Position numbers and translations under genes: made by a program
The notes under the pieces: generated by a model
What the model saw: only the letters and a program-made list of their open reading frames with translations
The model's database searches: none
What the model was told of the DNA's origin: nothing
In this document: in pieces, positions 37,075 through 46,457 of the stretch
How the letters are laid out: every line of letters begins with the position of its first letter
How positions within the stretch are numbered: position 1 is the first letter of the stretch
From: VAZQ01 sp963771845
GTDB taxonomy: Bacteria; Pseudomonadota; Alphaproteobacteria; Rhizobiales; Xanthobacteraceae
DNA length: 64,000 bases
Direction: 5' to 3'
Assembly (NCBI GenBank): GCA_963771845.1
Contig: CAVYVC010000015.1
Location: forward strand, 22,534-86,533

Positions 37075-38147
37075 ATTAATCAACTGCGCGATTTCTCCGT
37101 CTTCTGCTGAGATGGCGATAATTGCTTGCTGGCAGCCGCCACACCATAAAACTTGCTGGGAACGATTAGCCCCCTCCAGCTCCGGCTTGAGTGAAATCCA
37201 GTGCACATCCGCAACTCCTAGCGAATACTTCAACATGCTTCGATCCTGGTATGGAAAAAACCGAAATGTGCGATCAAGACCCCGTTGTTCGACACTCCGG
37301 CGGAGCTGATCCAACCCATATCCTGCACCCACGCAGACGAGGACAATGGAGGGATGATCTTTTAGCCGCTGTGATGCAGCGAGCAGCGTATTGAATTCGT
37401 GGGCGCGACCGAGGATTCCAGAATAAGCTACAACAAACTTATTTTCGAGTTGCCATTTGTGTCGCAATGGATTGTCGAATTGAGAAACCGGCCGAATTGC
37501 TTCATCATCCGCCCAGTTATGAATAACGTAGACGCAATCAGATGCCGCTTCTCGAGAAGGAATTTTGCGCCATCATCTGCTGGCCAACGACGACGTTGGC
37601 CTTGGCCACTTTCAATGATCGATTACGTAGAACGGCGAGGAGGCGGCCACTGGGACTATTTGCTAATGGGAGATTTAATCGAATTGCTACTTCGGGGTAA
37701 ATGTCCTGCAGCCAATTCACCAAGTGAGCATTTCTAGCTCGACCAGCAAACATCGCTATTATCGATATCAACGGTGGATCGGTCATTGCGACAACAATGT
37801 CGCCAGGCCTTGCTAAGGAACGCAATCTCCACCAAGTCGAAAAATAGTACGAGATATAATCGATGCTGCGGCCCAAGAGTGCTGATCTTCCGAACTGAGT
37901 TGTTGGAACGCGATGGACATGGACATCACGCACTGTCTCCTCGGATGACAATCGTGCATCTGGGTCGTCTTAGAGCTGTTGGTGACGACATGCGTCTCCA
38001 TCCCGGACGCGACCACGTGGAACGCGAGGTCGGTTAGAATTTGACTGGTGGCAGAGTGATCAGGGGAAAAGTAGCGATTAAGGAAAATCGCGCGCTTCAT
38101 GTTGGCCGCCGCTGAGCCAAGGCCGGGCGCGGACGTGCGACTAGGAG

Positions 38148-38693
38148 TCAGGCCGCTATTGCATAGTCACGCGGCACGTGCACTCGGATCGTTCCGCCCA
38201 TAATATTGAGGAGGACGCGAATGCGACCGGTATCATTGAGATGCTCAAGGATCCCAAGCTGGTCCGCGAACGGCCCAGCGATCAGTCGAACCTCCGCACC
38301 AGCTTTCAAACTGAGCTGGAACCGTAACACATTATCATCCCCTACAGAGGCAAGCATCGTCTCGACAATGCCGTGGGGCACCGGAACAGGGCGCTCGCCT
38401 TGCATCACAAGGCTGCATACGCCGAAGGTGCCATTGACACTGCGCCAACGGTGAACCGTCAGATCCAACTCGACGAAAAGATAGCGGGGGAAGAACGGTG
38501 CCTGGACGTGGGTGAGTTTGCGGGCGTGACGGACGGTTTTTAAGCGCTGCGGCAAAAAGGCGCGAAAGCCCTGGTTTTCCAGCTGGCGTTTGGCCCCAAA
38601 TTCACGATGCGGCAAGGTATTGACGGCGTACCACCGCGCATTGTCCAGCCCAGGCGCAGTTACGTCACGATTGCCATCGACACTGACCGTCAT
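38148..38693 (-). CDS. NusG/RfaH-like antitermination factor
   Basis: A 181-residue NusG paralogue. The NGN domain is seen in RWYAVNTLPHREFGAKRQLE, GFRAFLPQRLKTVRHARKLT and APFFPRYLFVELDLTVHRWR; the KOW domain is at the end in AGAEVRLIAGPFADQLGILE with RIRVLLNIMGGTIRVHVP. Such specialised NusG paralogues (RfaH, UpxY) act on RNA polymerase to allow read-through of long polysaccharide operons. Its position as the first gene before a WcaI-like glycosyltransferase and near a sugar-transferase fragment fits that role. Intact, with a GAGGGGCT site. Its target operon here is destroyed. Confidence 0.8.
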   Translation of the reverse strand: MTVSVDGNRDVTAPGLDNARWYAVNTLPHREFGAKRQLENQGFRAFLPQRLKTVRHARKLTHVQAPFFPRYLFVELDLTVHRWRSVNGTFGVCSLVMQGERPVPVPHGIVETMLASVGDDNVLRFQLSLKAGAEVRLIAGPFADQLGILEHLNDTGRIRVLLNIMGGTIRVHVPRDYAIAA

Positions 38694-38889
38694 CAGCCCC
38701 TCACACCCAGAACCAAGCCGATCGGATTAAAAAGTCCAAACGGCGCCGCCACCATATTCACCTCGTCCGGAACCCACGGTTTCTCGTAAACAAATGTGAC
38801 CAAGCTGTGGCAATAACATGTCTTTGCAGGTTCGCGGATGCTCACGCGGGGGGTAAGAACAAGGCCGGCTTCGAAATCCTCGGTTCCGC

Positions 38890-39068
38890 AATGGCTGCCT
38901 TGCCGAGGCGTTCACGTCGAATACGCACTGTAAGGTCATGAAAATGATACGCAAGTCAAGCCGGATCGAGGCGTTGCTGATATACCATTCATCGAGCGCA
39001 TCCTTCTCCTCCGGTGACAGCAACTTGCCACCATTGACCTGAGCCCCAGCCGGTAATTCCTGGGCGGA
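38890..39068 (-). pseudogene. Bacterial sugar transferase C-terminal fragment
   Basis: Reads VRPGITGW, then after a one-base shift AQVNGGKLLSPEEKDALDEW and YISNASIRLDLRIIFMTLQC. RPGITGxxQVNG…D..Y…S..LDL.Il..T is the end of polyprenyl-phosphate sugar phosphotransferases, the enzymes that start exopolysaccharide repeat units. Everything upstream is missing. Confidence 0.75.
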
Positions 39069-39720
39069 CCGACAATCGTACAGACGGATTGGCAGACTGA
39101 TCGCGGGGGAGAAGCGGGCGTGGACCTATCATGTCCCCGACAAGCACGTTGAGCGACTGCGCACGCTCCAGCGTGGGCCCGAGGAGACGTTGAACTTTTT
39201 AAGCCCGCTGACTGTCAATCAATTGCGAGCACTTGTACGCGCGGCTGACTACGTTACCTGTATTCCGACCCAAAGCTGGGTAATATCCCCGTGTGAGGGC
39301 CAATCCAATATTCAGATGGAGACCTTTCTCTCCCCAGATGCAAATTACAACGTCCTGCGGACTGCCTCCGCCGCAGCGACTATGGCCAGTACCGCGAAAA
39401 GCACGACGAAATAGATGTTGTTATGAGACCACGCTAAGGCAACGCACGAACACGCAAGGAAGACAATACCTACCAGCTGCCGTACGTCAGAGCGCATAGA
39501 CAGACCGCCCGGCAAAACTCCCGGATCGCCTGCATACCACGCTTGTTCCTCTCTGGCGATTGGCGCTCCGCGTGGGCACAGGATGGATGCGGACGGACAG
39601 CCTGCCCGGTCAGCGGCTCGACTGTGTGGCTCGACCTGGAAAATCTAGCAGCCACGCTGGAGCATTTTCAGCGATATTGATCCGCCGCCTTCAGCGTTGA
39701 TTACCCGATTGGGCCGCGAA
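39069..39720. other. No confident gene
   Basis: Plus-strand texture near 39100-39190 (RAWTYHVPDKHVERLRTLQR) looks like a decayed gene but could not be assigned. The remainder shows nothing recognisable. Confidence 0.4.
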
Positions 39721-39924
39721 TTAGGAGCTGCTTTGCGAAACGAGCGACTGCACCCTCAGAAGTAATTGGTCATTCTGTTGAGCGGAAGCCCATTCTTTGA
39801 TTTCAGCGAGGGTGAGGGCGGCTCGGCCGCAGTCTGCCTCGAACAGGTCAAGCATTGCTTGCGCCTGTTTAAACCGCAAGCTCTTCATGTCCGATTCGTG
39901 TTCATGGAGGTTTTGCGCAAACAT
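39721..39924 (-). CDS. Small hypothetical helical protein, 67 residues
   Basis: From ATG: MFAQNLHEHESDMKSLRFKQ, then AQAMLDLFEADCGRAALTLA and EIKEWASAQQNDQLL. It looks like two or three amphipathic helices. A TTG further upstream would extend it by 17 residues. No family recognised and no strong ribosome-binding site. Confidence 0.35.
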   Translation of the reverse strand: MFAQNLHEHESDMKSLRFKQAQAMLDLFEADCGRAALTLAEIKEWASAQQNDQLLLRVQSLVSQSSS

Positions 39925-40090
39925 GGCGTCGGATTTCACTGCAAATTCGCCGACATCGGCGTGCTGGTATGACAATGTGCAGCTTTGTCTAATTTGGGGT
40001 TAATGCCTCAGCGGCGGTCGCCCGGTCTTGCGACGAAAGCGCTGGCATATCTGCCGGAGAAAAGAGAGGAGGCCTTCCTCCCCGCAACAT

Positions 40091-40128
40091 CGGCGCCCCG
40101 GCCGTGGAGCTGGGCGACCGGGGCGCCG
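40091..40128. terminator. Strong GC-rich hairpin
   Basis: CGGCGCCCCGG (40091-40101) pairs with CCGGGGCGCCG (40118-40128) across a 16-nt loop. There is no T-tract on either side, so it could be a factor-independent pause, an attenuator or the end of an old element. Confidence 0.35.
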
Positions 40129-40479
40129 TCCCCATGAGGTCTGAGCCCTAATAGGGCGAAGGGCCCCCGACCATTGTCGAATGTAGGCGGCAATCCTTAA
40201 GAAGATTTCAAGTAATCGGTCTCGGGAGCGTGGCAGATGTTCAGTTTGGATTTTGCGAATTGGTCCGCGTGTACATTTCAGGGGTGGCTTTGCGCAGCGA
40301 GGGTATGTCCAATTCTAACGAGGCTTCGCCTCAGACCGACGAGGTGTATGGCCGTTTGCCGAAGATATTAGTGGCTTCCCCTTGAAAGTGGACTCCGGTC
40401 GAGCCTGCAGGGACATGCCCTGGATATAAGAGCTCAAAGCTCGGTGGGTCCGAGGACCCGTGGACGACCGGAGCCCGCG

Positions 40480-42095
40480 ATGAGCATAGCACGATCGGCG
40501 GCGGAAGTGTTGCGTGATCATGTGGTGCTGGAGCTCGAGGCGATCGACCGCATGTACCTCAACGTCTATATACCGCACCTGCAGACAGTGGGTGCCGTGG
40601 TGGGGTACCTACGGGTTCACAAAGGCCAGCGTTTTGCGTCGACGACAGCGGTGGCGCCGATGAGCGAGACGTTCGTTCGCAATATCGAGGAGTTCGTCAA
40701 TCACGAAAGCATTGATCTTGTTGCCTTTGAGAAGTGGCAGCGCAAGGACGATGTCACGCAGAAATACCTGCGGCACTTCAGCAAGAACGAAGGTGTTCTC
40801 TATGTCGGCAAGGCTCAGGAGAAGGCGCGGATCATGCGCACGGAGCGTCGCCGCAGCCGGGTGACGGGCGGAACTTATCCGTAAATCGTGGAATCCACCG
40901 CCATGGTCAGCCACTACTATTTCTACTGCGTCGATGAAGATTTTGGGCCGTTCTTCCTGAAGTTCTGCTCCTACTTTCTCTACAACGCCAAGCTCTGCAT
41001 CAACGGCCACGAATATCTCAAGCGTCAGCTTACCAAGCGTGGGGTGGAGTTCGAAGCGCTGGACAACGGCATCAAGTCCTGTACCGACCCCAAGCTGATG
41101 CAGCGTTTGTGTGACGGTCTGTCGGCAGACAAAATCGATCGATTTGTTACGCAAGTGGTTGCGGCGGGTGCCACATCCGTTTCCCGCTCGCGATCGTGCC
41201 GCGGGCTATCGCTATCAACTCTCCATTCTGCAGGCCGAGTTCTCGCTCACCCAGGTGCTCGATCAACCGGTGACCGGGCGCATTTTCTTCGAGGAGGTGA
41301 TCCGTGAGAACCTCGATATCGGCCGGCCCAGCCAAGTGAGCCTGGTATTCGACCGCAAGATAAGCCGGCGCACACCAGGCCGATTCCGTACCCGCGTCAT
41401 CACCGATGGCGGACGGCGTGGTGCCTTCGTTACACGTCGACTACAAGAAAACGCGTATCAAGCAGTACCACAAGGAGGGGCAGGCTCTCCGAACTGAAAC
41501 GACGATCAACGACACCCGCGACTTCGCCATTGGCCGACGCATCGAAAATCTCGAAGAACTGCGTAAGATCAGCTTTGCAGCCAACCGACGTCTACTCGAC
41601 GTCCAACGCATCGGTCACAATTGCTTCATCGGCGAAGCTTCCTTCCAGGAGATGCAGAGACCCGTCGTCGTTGACACTCGGCGCGCCGCAGGACTGCGGT
41701 TTGCCGATCCGCGCGTCCAGGCTCTATTGCATGTCCTGGTCCTCTTCCTCCTCGTCCAGGGCACATTCCGACACAGCGATCTCCGCGAGCATCTTGCTTC
41801 ACTGCTCGGACAACAGCCGAGCCAATTCAGTCCGGGACGGATCACCTACGACCTGCGTCGCCTGCGCTTTCACGGCCTCATCGAACGCATTCCGAAAACC
41901 CACCGCTACCGCATCACCCCCAAAGGACTTCGCACCGCGCTATTCTACACCCGGCTGTATGATCGCTCGCTGCGGACCGGACTGGCCATTATCTCACCCG
42001 CTGCAACCGATCCAACGCTCCCCATGGCCAAATCCATCCGCGCCGCTGAAGCCGCCATAAATAATTGGTACGAGCAGACTAAACTCGCCGCATAA
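40480..42095 (+). pseudogene. Conserved hypothetical protein with winged-helix-like C-terminus, broken
   Basis: ATG at 40480 (MSIARSAAEVLRDHVVLELE). The full protein would be about 535 residues and is laid out over three frames: ECIDRMYLN-type start (EAIDRMYLNVYIPHLQTVGA), FEKWQRKDDVTQKYLRHFSK, EGVLYVGKAQEKARIMRTER; a TAA at about 40882 where W is expected (TYP-W-IVESTAMV); FYCVDEDFGPFFLKFCSYFL; a shift near 41145; GYRYQLSILQAEFSLTQVLD and GRIFFEEVIRENLDIGRPSQ; a shift near 41408; LHVDYKKTRIKQYHKEGQAL and a C-terminal RRLRFHGLIERIPKTHRYRI typical of winged helices. I recall this family as scattered in soil bacteria with no assigned role. Confidence 0.65.
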
Positions 42096-42912
42096 AAACT
42101 TGACTCAATCGATCCATGAAGCTCTCGATCAAGGACTCTAGTCCGGAAAAGCAGAAGCTGGCCGAGGACCGCACCGCCAGATTAGAGCCTTCGTTAATCA
42201 CCTCAGCTCGCGATTCAGAACAAGGGTGAGCCTTGGTGTTTCAAAATTGGCCGGCAAGTGCGAGAAAAAAAGCCCCGGCAAAACGGAGGATCGGATGGGC
42301 TGGGGCTCTTACAAGTCTATCACCCGATGTTGGAGGGACTGAGCTGGGTGACAAGGAAATATATCAGACGGTGTGTCCCGCCCGTCTACCCGCCTCGCTG
42401 AAATTCCTGTCGATGGTTAACCATGAAGTCAGGCGGAAAACGGTTGTGGATGCCGCGCTCTGTATCGTCGGGTCCTTGACCCTCGCTGGCCGTCGTCCGC
42501 CCCACATGAGAAGCGCTGTCGTGGCTCTACTTGGGCTACATGTTAAGGTCGAAATGCAATGACGCGGATCGCGGTGAGGCATGGCGAGCCTGACCAATCG
42601 GGATTAGCCTATAACCTAGGGGGATCGACATAGAAGAGCTGCGTGTCTAATCTAAAACGTAGCCACGGCGTTGGGTGAATAATGGGGCGCCGCGGGACCT
42701 TGATAAGTACGAACAACCGCAACGTGTAGCTATCGGCCTGTCTGGCATCAGAGGGAGTGGCCCAGCATGCGAGGACTCGTGTGAGCTCTTCCCGCTTCAA
42801 TTTCGACCATTTCGCGCCGCGCTCGCCAGCGTTTGCCTTCGACCAGATACCGAGTGTACCCAGGCGCGCTAGCCGAAACGACGGTGGACCGAACGGAAGT
42901 GGCAGACGCTTA
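42096..42912. other. Mostly non-coding
   Basis: Contains an imperfect stem (AGCCCCGGC near 42272 with GGCTGGGGCT near 42299) followed by CTTAC. Other frames are unsupported. Confidence 0.4.
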
Positions 42913-43707
42913 GTCGTACGCCGTCTGCTCCTGCGCTCGATATTCAGCCTGTACGAAATCTGGCTACATCATCAGGTTTGCTTGCAACCTGCGCCTCGGC
43001 ATGTCGGAATTATTCTCGACGGCAACCGGCGCTATGCTCGTACACGAGGGGTGATCGATCCTCAGGAAATCTATGCTCTTGGCGCGAGGAAGCTCGACGA
43101 TGTGCTGGAATGGTGCGGTGAGTTACGCATTCCGGCGATCACGCTGTGGGCCGTCTCAACCGATAATCTCAGCCGTAGACCGGCAACCGAGGTGTCCGGC
43201 ATCCTTGCCGCGCTTGAGGCCAAACTTGCTACGCTCGCCCAAGATCCTCGCATTCATCAGCAGCGGGTTCGCGTCAAGGCTGCTGGTCGAACTCGAAATG
43301 CTGCCGATTTCAACTGTTGCAGTGATTCGTGCCGCAGAAGAGGCAACCGCAAACTACAGCGACGGTTTAACCGTGACGATTGCTGTTGCCTACGGGGGCA
43401 CGACGAGATTACGGATGCGGTTCGTGCGCTGCTGCGTGAAGCCATGACTGAGGGCAAGGCGCTCGCCGAAACCGTCGAAGCGGTTACTCCGGCCGGGATC
43501 GCGCGTCATCTTTACATGGCTGGGCTGCCCGATCCCGACCTGATCATCCGCACGAGCGGAGAGAATAGGCTCTCCGGATTCCTGCTGTGGCAAAGCGCCT
43601 ACAGCGAACTCTAATTTACGGACATCAACTGGCCGGCCTTTCGCAAGATCGATTTTCTGCGCGCAGTGCGGTCATTTCAACAACGCAAGCGTCGCTTCGG
43701 TGGATAG
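42913..43707 (+). pseudogene. Undecaprenyl-diphosphate-synthase family protein (uppS-like), broken
   Basis: A cis-prenyltransferase: RHVGIILDGNRRYARTRGVI (active-site H-x-G-x3-DGNRR), LGARKLDDVLEWCGELRIPA, TLWAVSTDNLSRRPATEVSG, DLIIRTSGENRLSGFLLWQS. The central part is out of frame between about 43285 and 43400, where the other frame reads VAVIRAAEEATANYSDGLTV and TIAVAYGG. A TAA replaces the expected Tyr codon in AYSEL-Y-FTDINWPAFRK; the reading then continues DFLRAVRSFQQRKRRFGG to a proper stop. No start codon is clear. The family condenses isopentenyl units onto farnesyl diphosphate to make a polyprenyl carrier. This would be a second copy beside the essential one expected elsewhere. Confidence 0.8.
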
Positions 43708-43786
43708 TTTCCCGACCTGCCTATCTACCATCACGGGGTTTGCAGCCCGAGACGTAAGGGCCGAGCCTTCGGCTCCGCTAAAAGGA

Positions 43787-43819
43787 AGAGCCCTGGCTCG
43801 GTGGCAGAACCAGGGCTCT
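43787..43819 (-). terminator. Terminator-like hairpin
   Basis: AGAGCCCTGG (43787-43796) pairs with CCAGGGCTCT (43810-43819). Read on the minus strand the stem is followed by TCCTTTTAGC, so it best serves the minus-strand remnant at 43870-44049. Confidence 0.55.
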
Positions 43820-43869
43820 CGACCACCACACCCCACGTGCGATTCGCCGGTGCCGGCGGTCAACGCCAG

Positions 43870-44049
43870 ACTGCTCTGATTTTGCACAGTTTGTCGAGCA
43901 AGCTCGGCTATCCATTTGGTCACATTGCCGCGTCGGCCGTACTGAGCGACGAGCTTGGCGACGTTGTAGCGCCCCCTTACGCTGGCGAGCATCCATCGCG
44001 AGTTCAAGCGCACGCACGTCACGCTGTCGAAGGGGCGTTTCGTAGTCAT
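43870..44049 (-). pseudogene. Degenerate small zinc-finger-like protein
   Basis: MTTKRPFDSVTCVRLNSRWM, then RGRYNVAKLVAQYGRRGNVT and KWIAELARQTVQNQ. The segment GRYxVxKLxxxYGRxxNxxKWxxxL is shared with the gene at 46687, but the paired Cys before and after it are lost (ASVRGRY instead of CxxCxRKGRY). Likely a dead paralogue. Confidence 0.5.
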
Positions 44050-44064
44050 GAAGGGAAATGTCGG

Positions 44065-44253
44065 ATGTCTGAGACGGAAGTGTATCGCGAACGCGCCAAC
44101 AAATACATGCGGTTTGCTGCGACGATGAGTTCGCCAGAGGCTAAGGCGGTGATGCTCAGCATGGAGCGAACATGGCACGAATTGGCGCAGTTACACCGGA
44201 CAGCCAAACAGGCTGTGAACAGCCACAATGACTCCTTAATGGAGGCATCTTAG
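44065..44253 (+). CDS. Small conserved helical protein, 62 residues
   Basis: MSETEVYRERANKYMRFAAT, then MSSPEAKAVMLSMERTWHEL. Preceded by AAGGGA at 8 nt. This short two-helix type (xYRExAxKYxxFAxTxxxPEAKAxMLxxxxTWxxLAxL) occurs in many rhizobial copies; function unknown. A good terminator follows about 75 nt downstream. Confidence 0.7.
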   Translation: MSETEVYRERANKYMRFAATMSSPEAKAVMLSMERTWHELAQLHRTAKQAVNSHNDSLMEAS

Positions 44254-44329
44254 GCTGCATTAAGGTAAGCGTTACGTTGGTTCCGAGTCGCGTCGTGCGT
44301 CCAGTATGCGCTGATTTGTGCGTCCAGTA

Positions 44330-44360
44330 AGCCCCGGCAATGCCGGGGCTTTCGTTTTGT
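44330..44360 (+). terminator. Rho-independent terminator
   Basis: AGCCCCGGC (44330-44338) pairs with GCCGGGGCT (44342-44350) over a three-base AAT loop, followed by TTCGTTTTGT. It fits the end of the transcript from 44065. Confidence 0.8.
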
Positions 44361-44619
44361 ATTGGCTGGGAACCCACACCCCGCTGCGAAGAGAACGCGC
44401 TGCCCGATAACTCTCGTGATGCCATGGGTCTATTTATATCTACCCGAGCGATTGATTCAGTGAGGGCGATGAAGACCTACACGTCAGCCGCGTTCTCTCG
44501 CAAACGAAATAACGACTTCGTCAATAAATTACCGTATTGTTCCATTGCGAATCGCGTACAATCATTCGGAACCCTGACTTGGATCAACTGGACTAAGCCG
44601 ACTGTCCACGAGGTGATGG

Positions 44620-45018
44620 GTGCCGCCTAGCAAACATGTCATTGGGCCTGACGGCCGCCGCTTGACGCTCGCCGATCTGCCATCGCCGAACACCAAGCGA
44701 TGGGTGGTTCGGCGCAAGGCGCAAGTGGTAGCCGCAGTGCGCGGTGGCCTACTGTCTCTGGAAGAGGCGTGTAGCCGCTACGCCCTGAATGCCGATGAGT
44801 TCCAAGCTTGGCAGCGTTGCATCAACTCTTTCGGGATTGCGGGGCTTCGTACCACTTGCACCCAGTTCTACCTCAATTTCGAAGGATCGGAAGGGCTCGT
44901 GCACCAACCCGCCGCTTTCGAGCCCGCTAGATCGCTCGCTATCAGTTACGAGTTGAGTTTGCAGCCGCAAAGGAAAAAGAGACGCCCACCCCGTCCTCGC
45001 GACCGTAGCGGCTGCTGA
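44620..45018 (+). CDS. DUF1153 (SciP-like) protein, second copy
   Basis: GTG start with GAGGTGATG upstream. KHVIGPDGRRLTLADLPSPN, VVRRKAQVVAAVRGGLLSLE and CSRYALNADEFQAWQRCINS reproduce the DUF1153 fold, including the basic RWVVRRK stretch that contacts DNA in SciP by analogy. It is closer to the consensus than the copy at 29640. As there, the ending departs from the family after GIAGLRTT and runs on ~45 residues, rich in Arg/Pro at the end (QRKKRRPPRPRDRSG). The native short tail (RIQQYR-like) has become CTQFYLNFEG. Confidence 0.65.
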   Translation: MPPSKHVIGPDGRRLTLADLPSPNTKRWVVRRKAQVVAAVRGGLLSLEEACSRYALNADEFQAWQRCINSFGIAGLRTTCTQFYLNFEGSEGLVHQPAAFEPARSLAISYELSLQPQRKKRRPPRPRDRSGC

Positions 45019-45251
45019 ACACCCGGCCGACATATGGGGGCGACCGCGATGGAAGCCACGGTGGTGCGCGATCTCTCTGATTGGGCCTGACAAAATCGAG
45101 GCAACAGAAAGTCAGGCAGCCCGTGCACCATCAGCCGTCACGCTGGAATTATGTTCGCTGCGGTTGCGGGTGACCACCGATCAGCGCCCGCCTCTGCTAT
45201 ACACTCCTTCCCAAGCCGGGTGCTACCTCAACTGCTAACTCACTTAAACTC

Positions 45252-45402
45252 TCCCGGCCGGGCGAGCTCGACCCCATACTCCACCAAGCTTGCTGAATAG
45301 GCCGTCTACGTGAATTTTGACTGTGCCTTCGGCCAGCTTGAGCGAGCGCGCGATTTCCTTGTTCGATTTTCCCTGCATTATCAGATTCAATACCGGCCTG
45401 CA
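45252..45402 (-). pseudogene. LuxR-type helix-turn-helix fragment
   Basis: VLNLIMQGKSNKEIARSLKL then AEGTVKIHVDGLFSKLG is the GerE/LuxR DNA-binding helix-turn-helix of a response regulator. It lacks the receiver domain and is cut at the left by sequence coding for the LexA-like fragment on the other strand. Confidence 0.75.
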
Positions 45403-45576
45403 CCGCCGTCCTCCGGCCGAAGCCGACATGCAGGAATATTTCCGCGTCAGCCCGCCTTCGGGGTTCATCAGATGGTGTTGACGCTCGAACGGGCCGGCTT
45501 CATCCGAAGGCGACCAAGGACGCCCCGCAGCATCGAACTGCTCATTGATCCCAACCAGTTGCCGGAGCTACTTTGA
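45403..45576 (+). pseudogene. LexA-like winged-helix fragment (IS630 passenger homologue)
   Basis: HRRPPAEADMQEYFRVSPPS, then after a one-base shift VHQMVLTLERAGFIRRRPRT and PRSIELLIDPNQLPELL. It is clearly homologous to the passenger gene at 14558-14830. The first ~33 codons are missing and no IS630 transposase is beside it. Confidence 0.7.
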
Positions 45577-45779
45577 GTGATTCAGCCGGTCAACACCTCT
45601 CCATCCATCGCGGCTGCCGTCCCATAGCAGCCTTCCTTTTAGAACGAGTGAGACTGTTTTTCGCTCTTTGCCCGACACGGCTGATCGCCAAGTCCAGCGT
45701 TGGTAGTACAATTAACTAATAAAGACTACTTTTTAAGCTAGCCAGAGTGATGCTGGCGCGATCCTCACAGCTTCCGAAG

Positions 45780-46457
45780 ATGCTTGAGCCGATTATGTTT
45801 ATGGGGATTGGATTCCTGGCGGCTTCTCTGCTGATCCTGGGCCTTGCTCCCGTCGTGCATGCGCGGGCTGTCCGGTTAACAGAGCGCCGCTTCTGCGATG
45901 CCATCCCGACAACGGTAGAAGAGATGCAGGCCGAGAAGGACCTGCTGCGCGCAACCTTCGCGATGTCTATTCGACGACTCGAAATTGCGCTTGAGCATTC
46001 AAAGATGAAGGCTGCAGGGTATCTCTCTGAGATTGGTAAAATGTCAAACGAAAATCACATTCTAAAGATGACGCTCAAGAAAGCCGTTGCGGACCATCGT
46101 TGTGAGATCGCCAAACGAGCGGACGAAGTTCAACATCTCACAGCCGAGCTCGGCAAAATCGCTGAGCTTAGCCCCAGCTTAGATGTCCCAGAGCGGAAGC
46201 AACCCTCGCCTAGGCAGAATAGGAACGTAAACTGGCCCGCATTAGCGAGTGCCAGTGCCTTGATGATCTGTCTGCTTTTGCTTGGGCTGAATTTCGGTAG
46301 GAACGACCAAAAAGGCCAAAAGGTAGGCTTGATCATTCGCGGGGACCGCACGACTGCCGGAGCAACCAAGGGGGCTCATGGCCCTCAATTGCCGCTCCAA
46401 CAGGCCAGCGATATCCAAGGCCAGGGCACAAGAAGTGGAAAAAGTCGGGCCCGTTAA
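45780..46457 (+). CDS. Membrane-anchored coiled-coil protein
   Basis: From the ATG giving MLEPIMFMGIGFLAASLLIL (an upstream ATG adds 11 residues). The N-terminus is a membrane segment with short outside end, followed by HARAVRLTERRFCDAIPTTV and then heptad-like coiled coil (QAEKDLLRATFAMSIRRLEI to KAVADHRCEIAKRADEVQHL). A second hydrophobic segment lies near residues 158-175 (LASASALMICLLLLGL), then a polar tail. I recall similar MLEPIMFFGIGFLxAxLLxL…AVRLTxRRLEAAxP proteins as common in Bradyrhizobium; function unknown. Intact. Confidence 0.65.
   Translation: MLEPIMFMGIGFLAASLLILGLAPVVHARAVRLTERRFCDAIPTTVEEMQAEKDLLRATFAMSIRRLEIALEHSKMKAAGYLSEIGKMSNENHILKMTLKKAVADHRCEIAKRADEVQHLTAELGKIAELSPSLDVPERKQPSPRQNRNVNWPALASASALMICLLLLGLNFGRNDQKGQKVGLIIRGDRTTAGATKGAHGPQLPLQQASDIQGQGTRSGKSRAR

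Larger units (their letters stand above)
35420..38100 (-). pseudogene. Family 4 glycosyltransferase (WcaI-like), split by IS701 and frameshifts
   Basis: Start at 38100: MKRAIFLNRYFSPDHSATSQ. After a shift near 37950 it continues VHVHRVPTTQFGRSALLGRS, VVAMTDPPLISIIAMFAGRA and DIYPEVAIRLNLPL. Another shift lies near 37545, then KFVVAYSGILGRAHEFNTLL, VLVCVGAGYGLDQL, PELEGLIVPSKFYGVAAASK (in yet another frame) and IIAISAEDGEIAQLIN. There the IS701 element intervenes, after which QHRCGPVIKPGDAEALAQAI to ERWRTLLERLSV-stop completes the protein. The GT4 E-x7-E-type donor region is in PELEGLIVPSKFYG. In exopolysaccharide loci such enzymes add sugars to lipid-linked repeat units. The gene follows a NusG/RfaH-like gene on the same strand, 47 nt apart. 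Confidence 0.8.

Noticed and set aside
40091..40128. Strong hairpin considered as a rho-independent terminator
   Set aside because: No T-tract on either strand, so listed only as a low-confidence hairpin.
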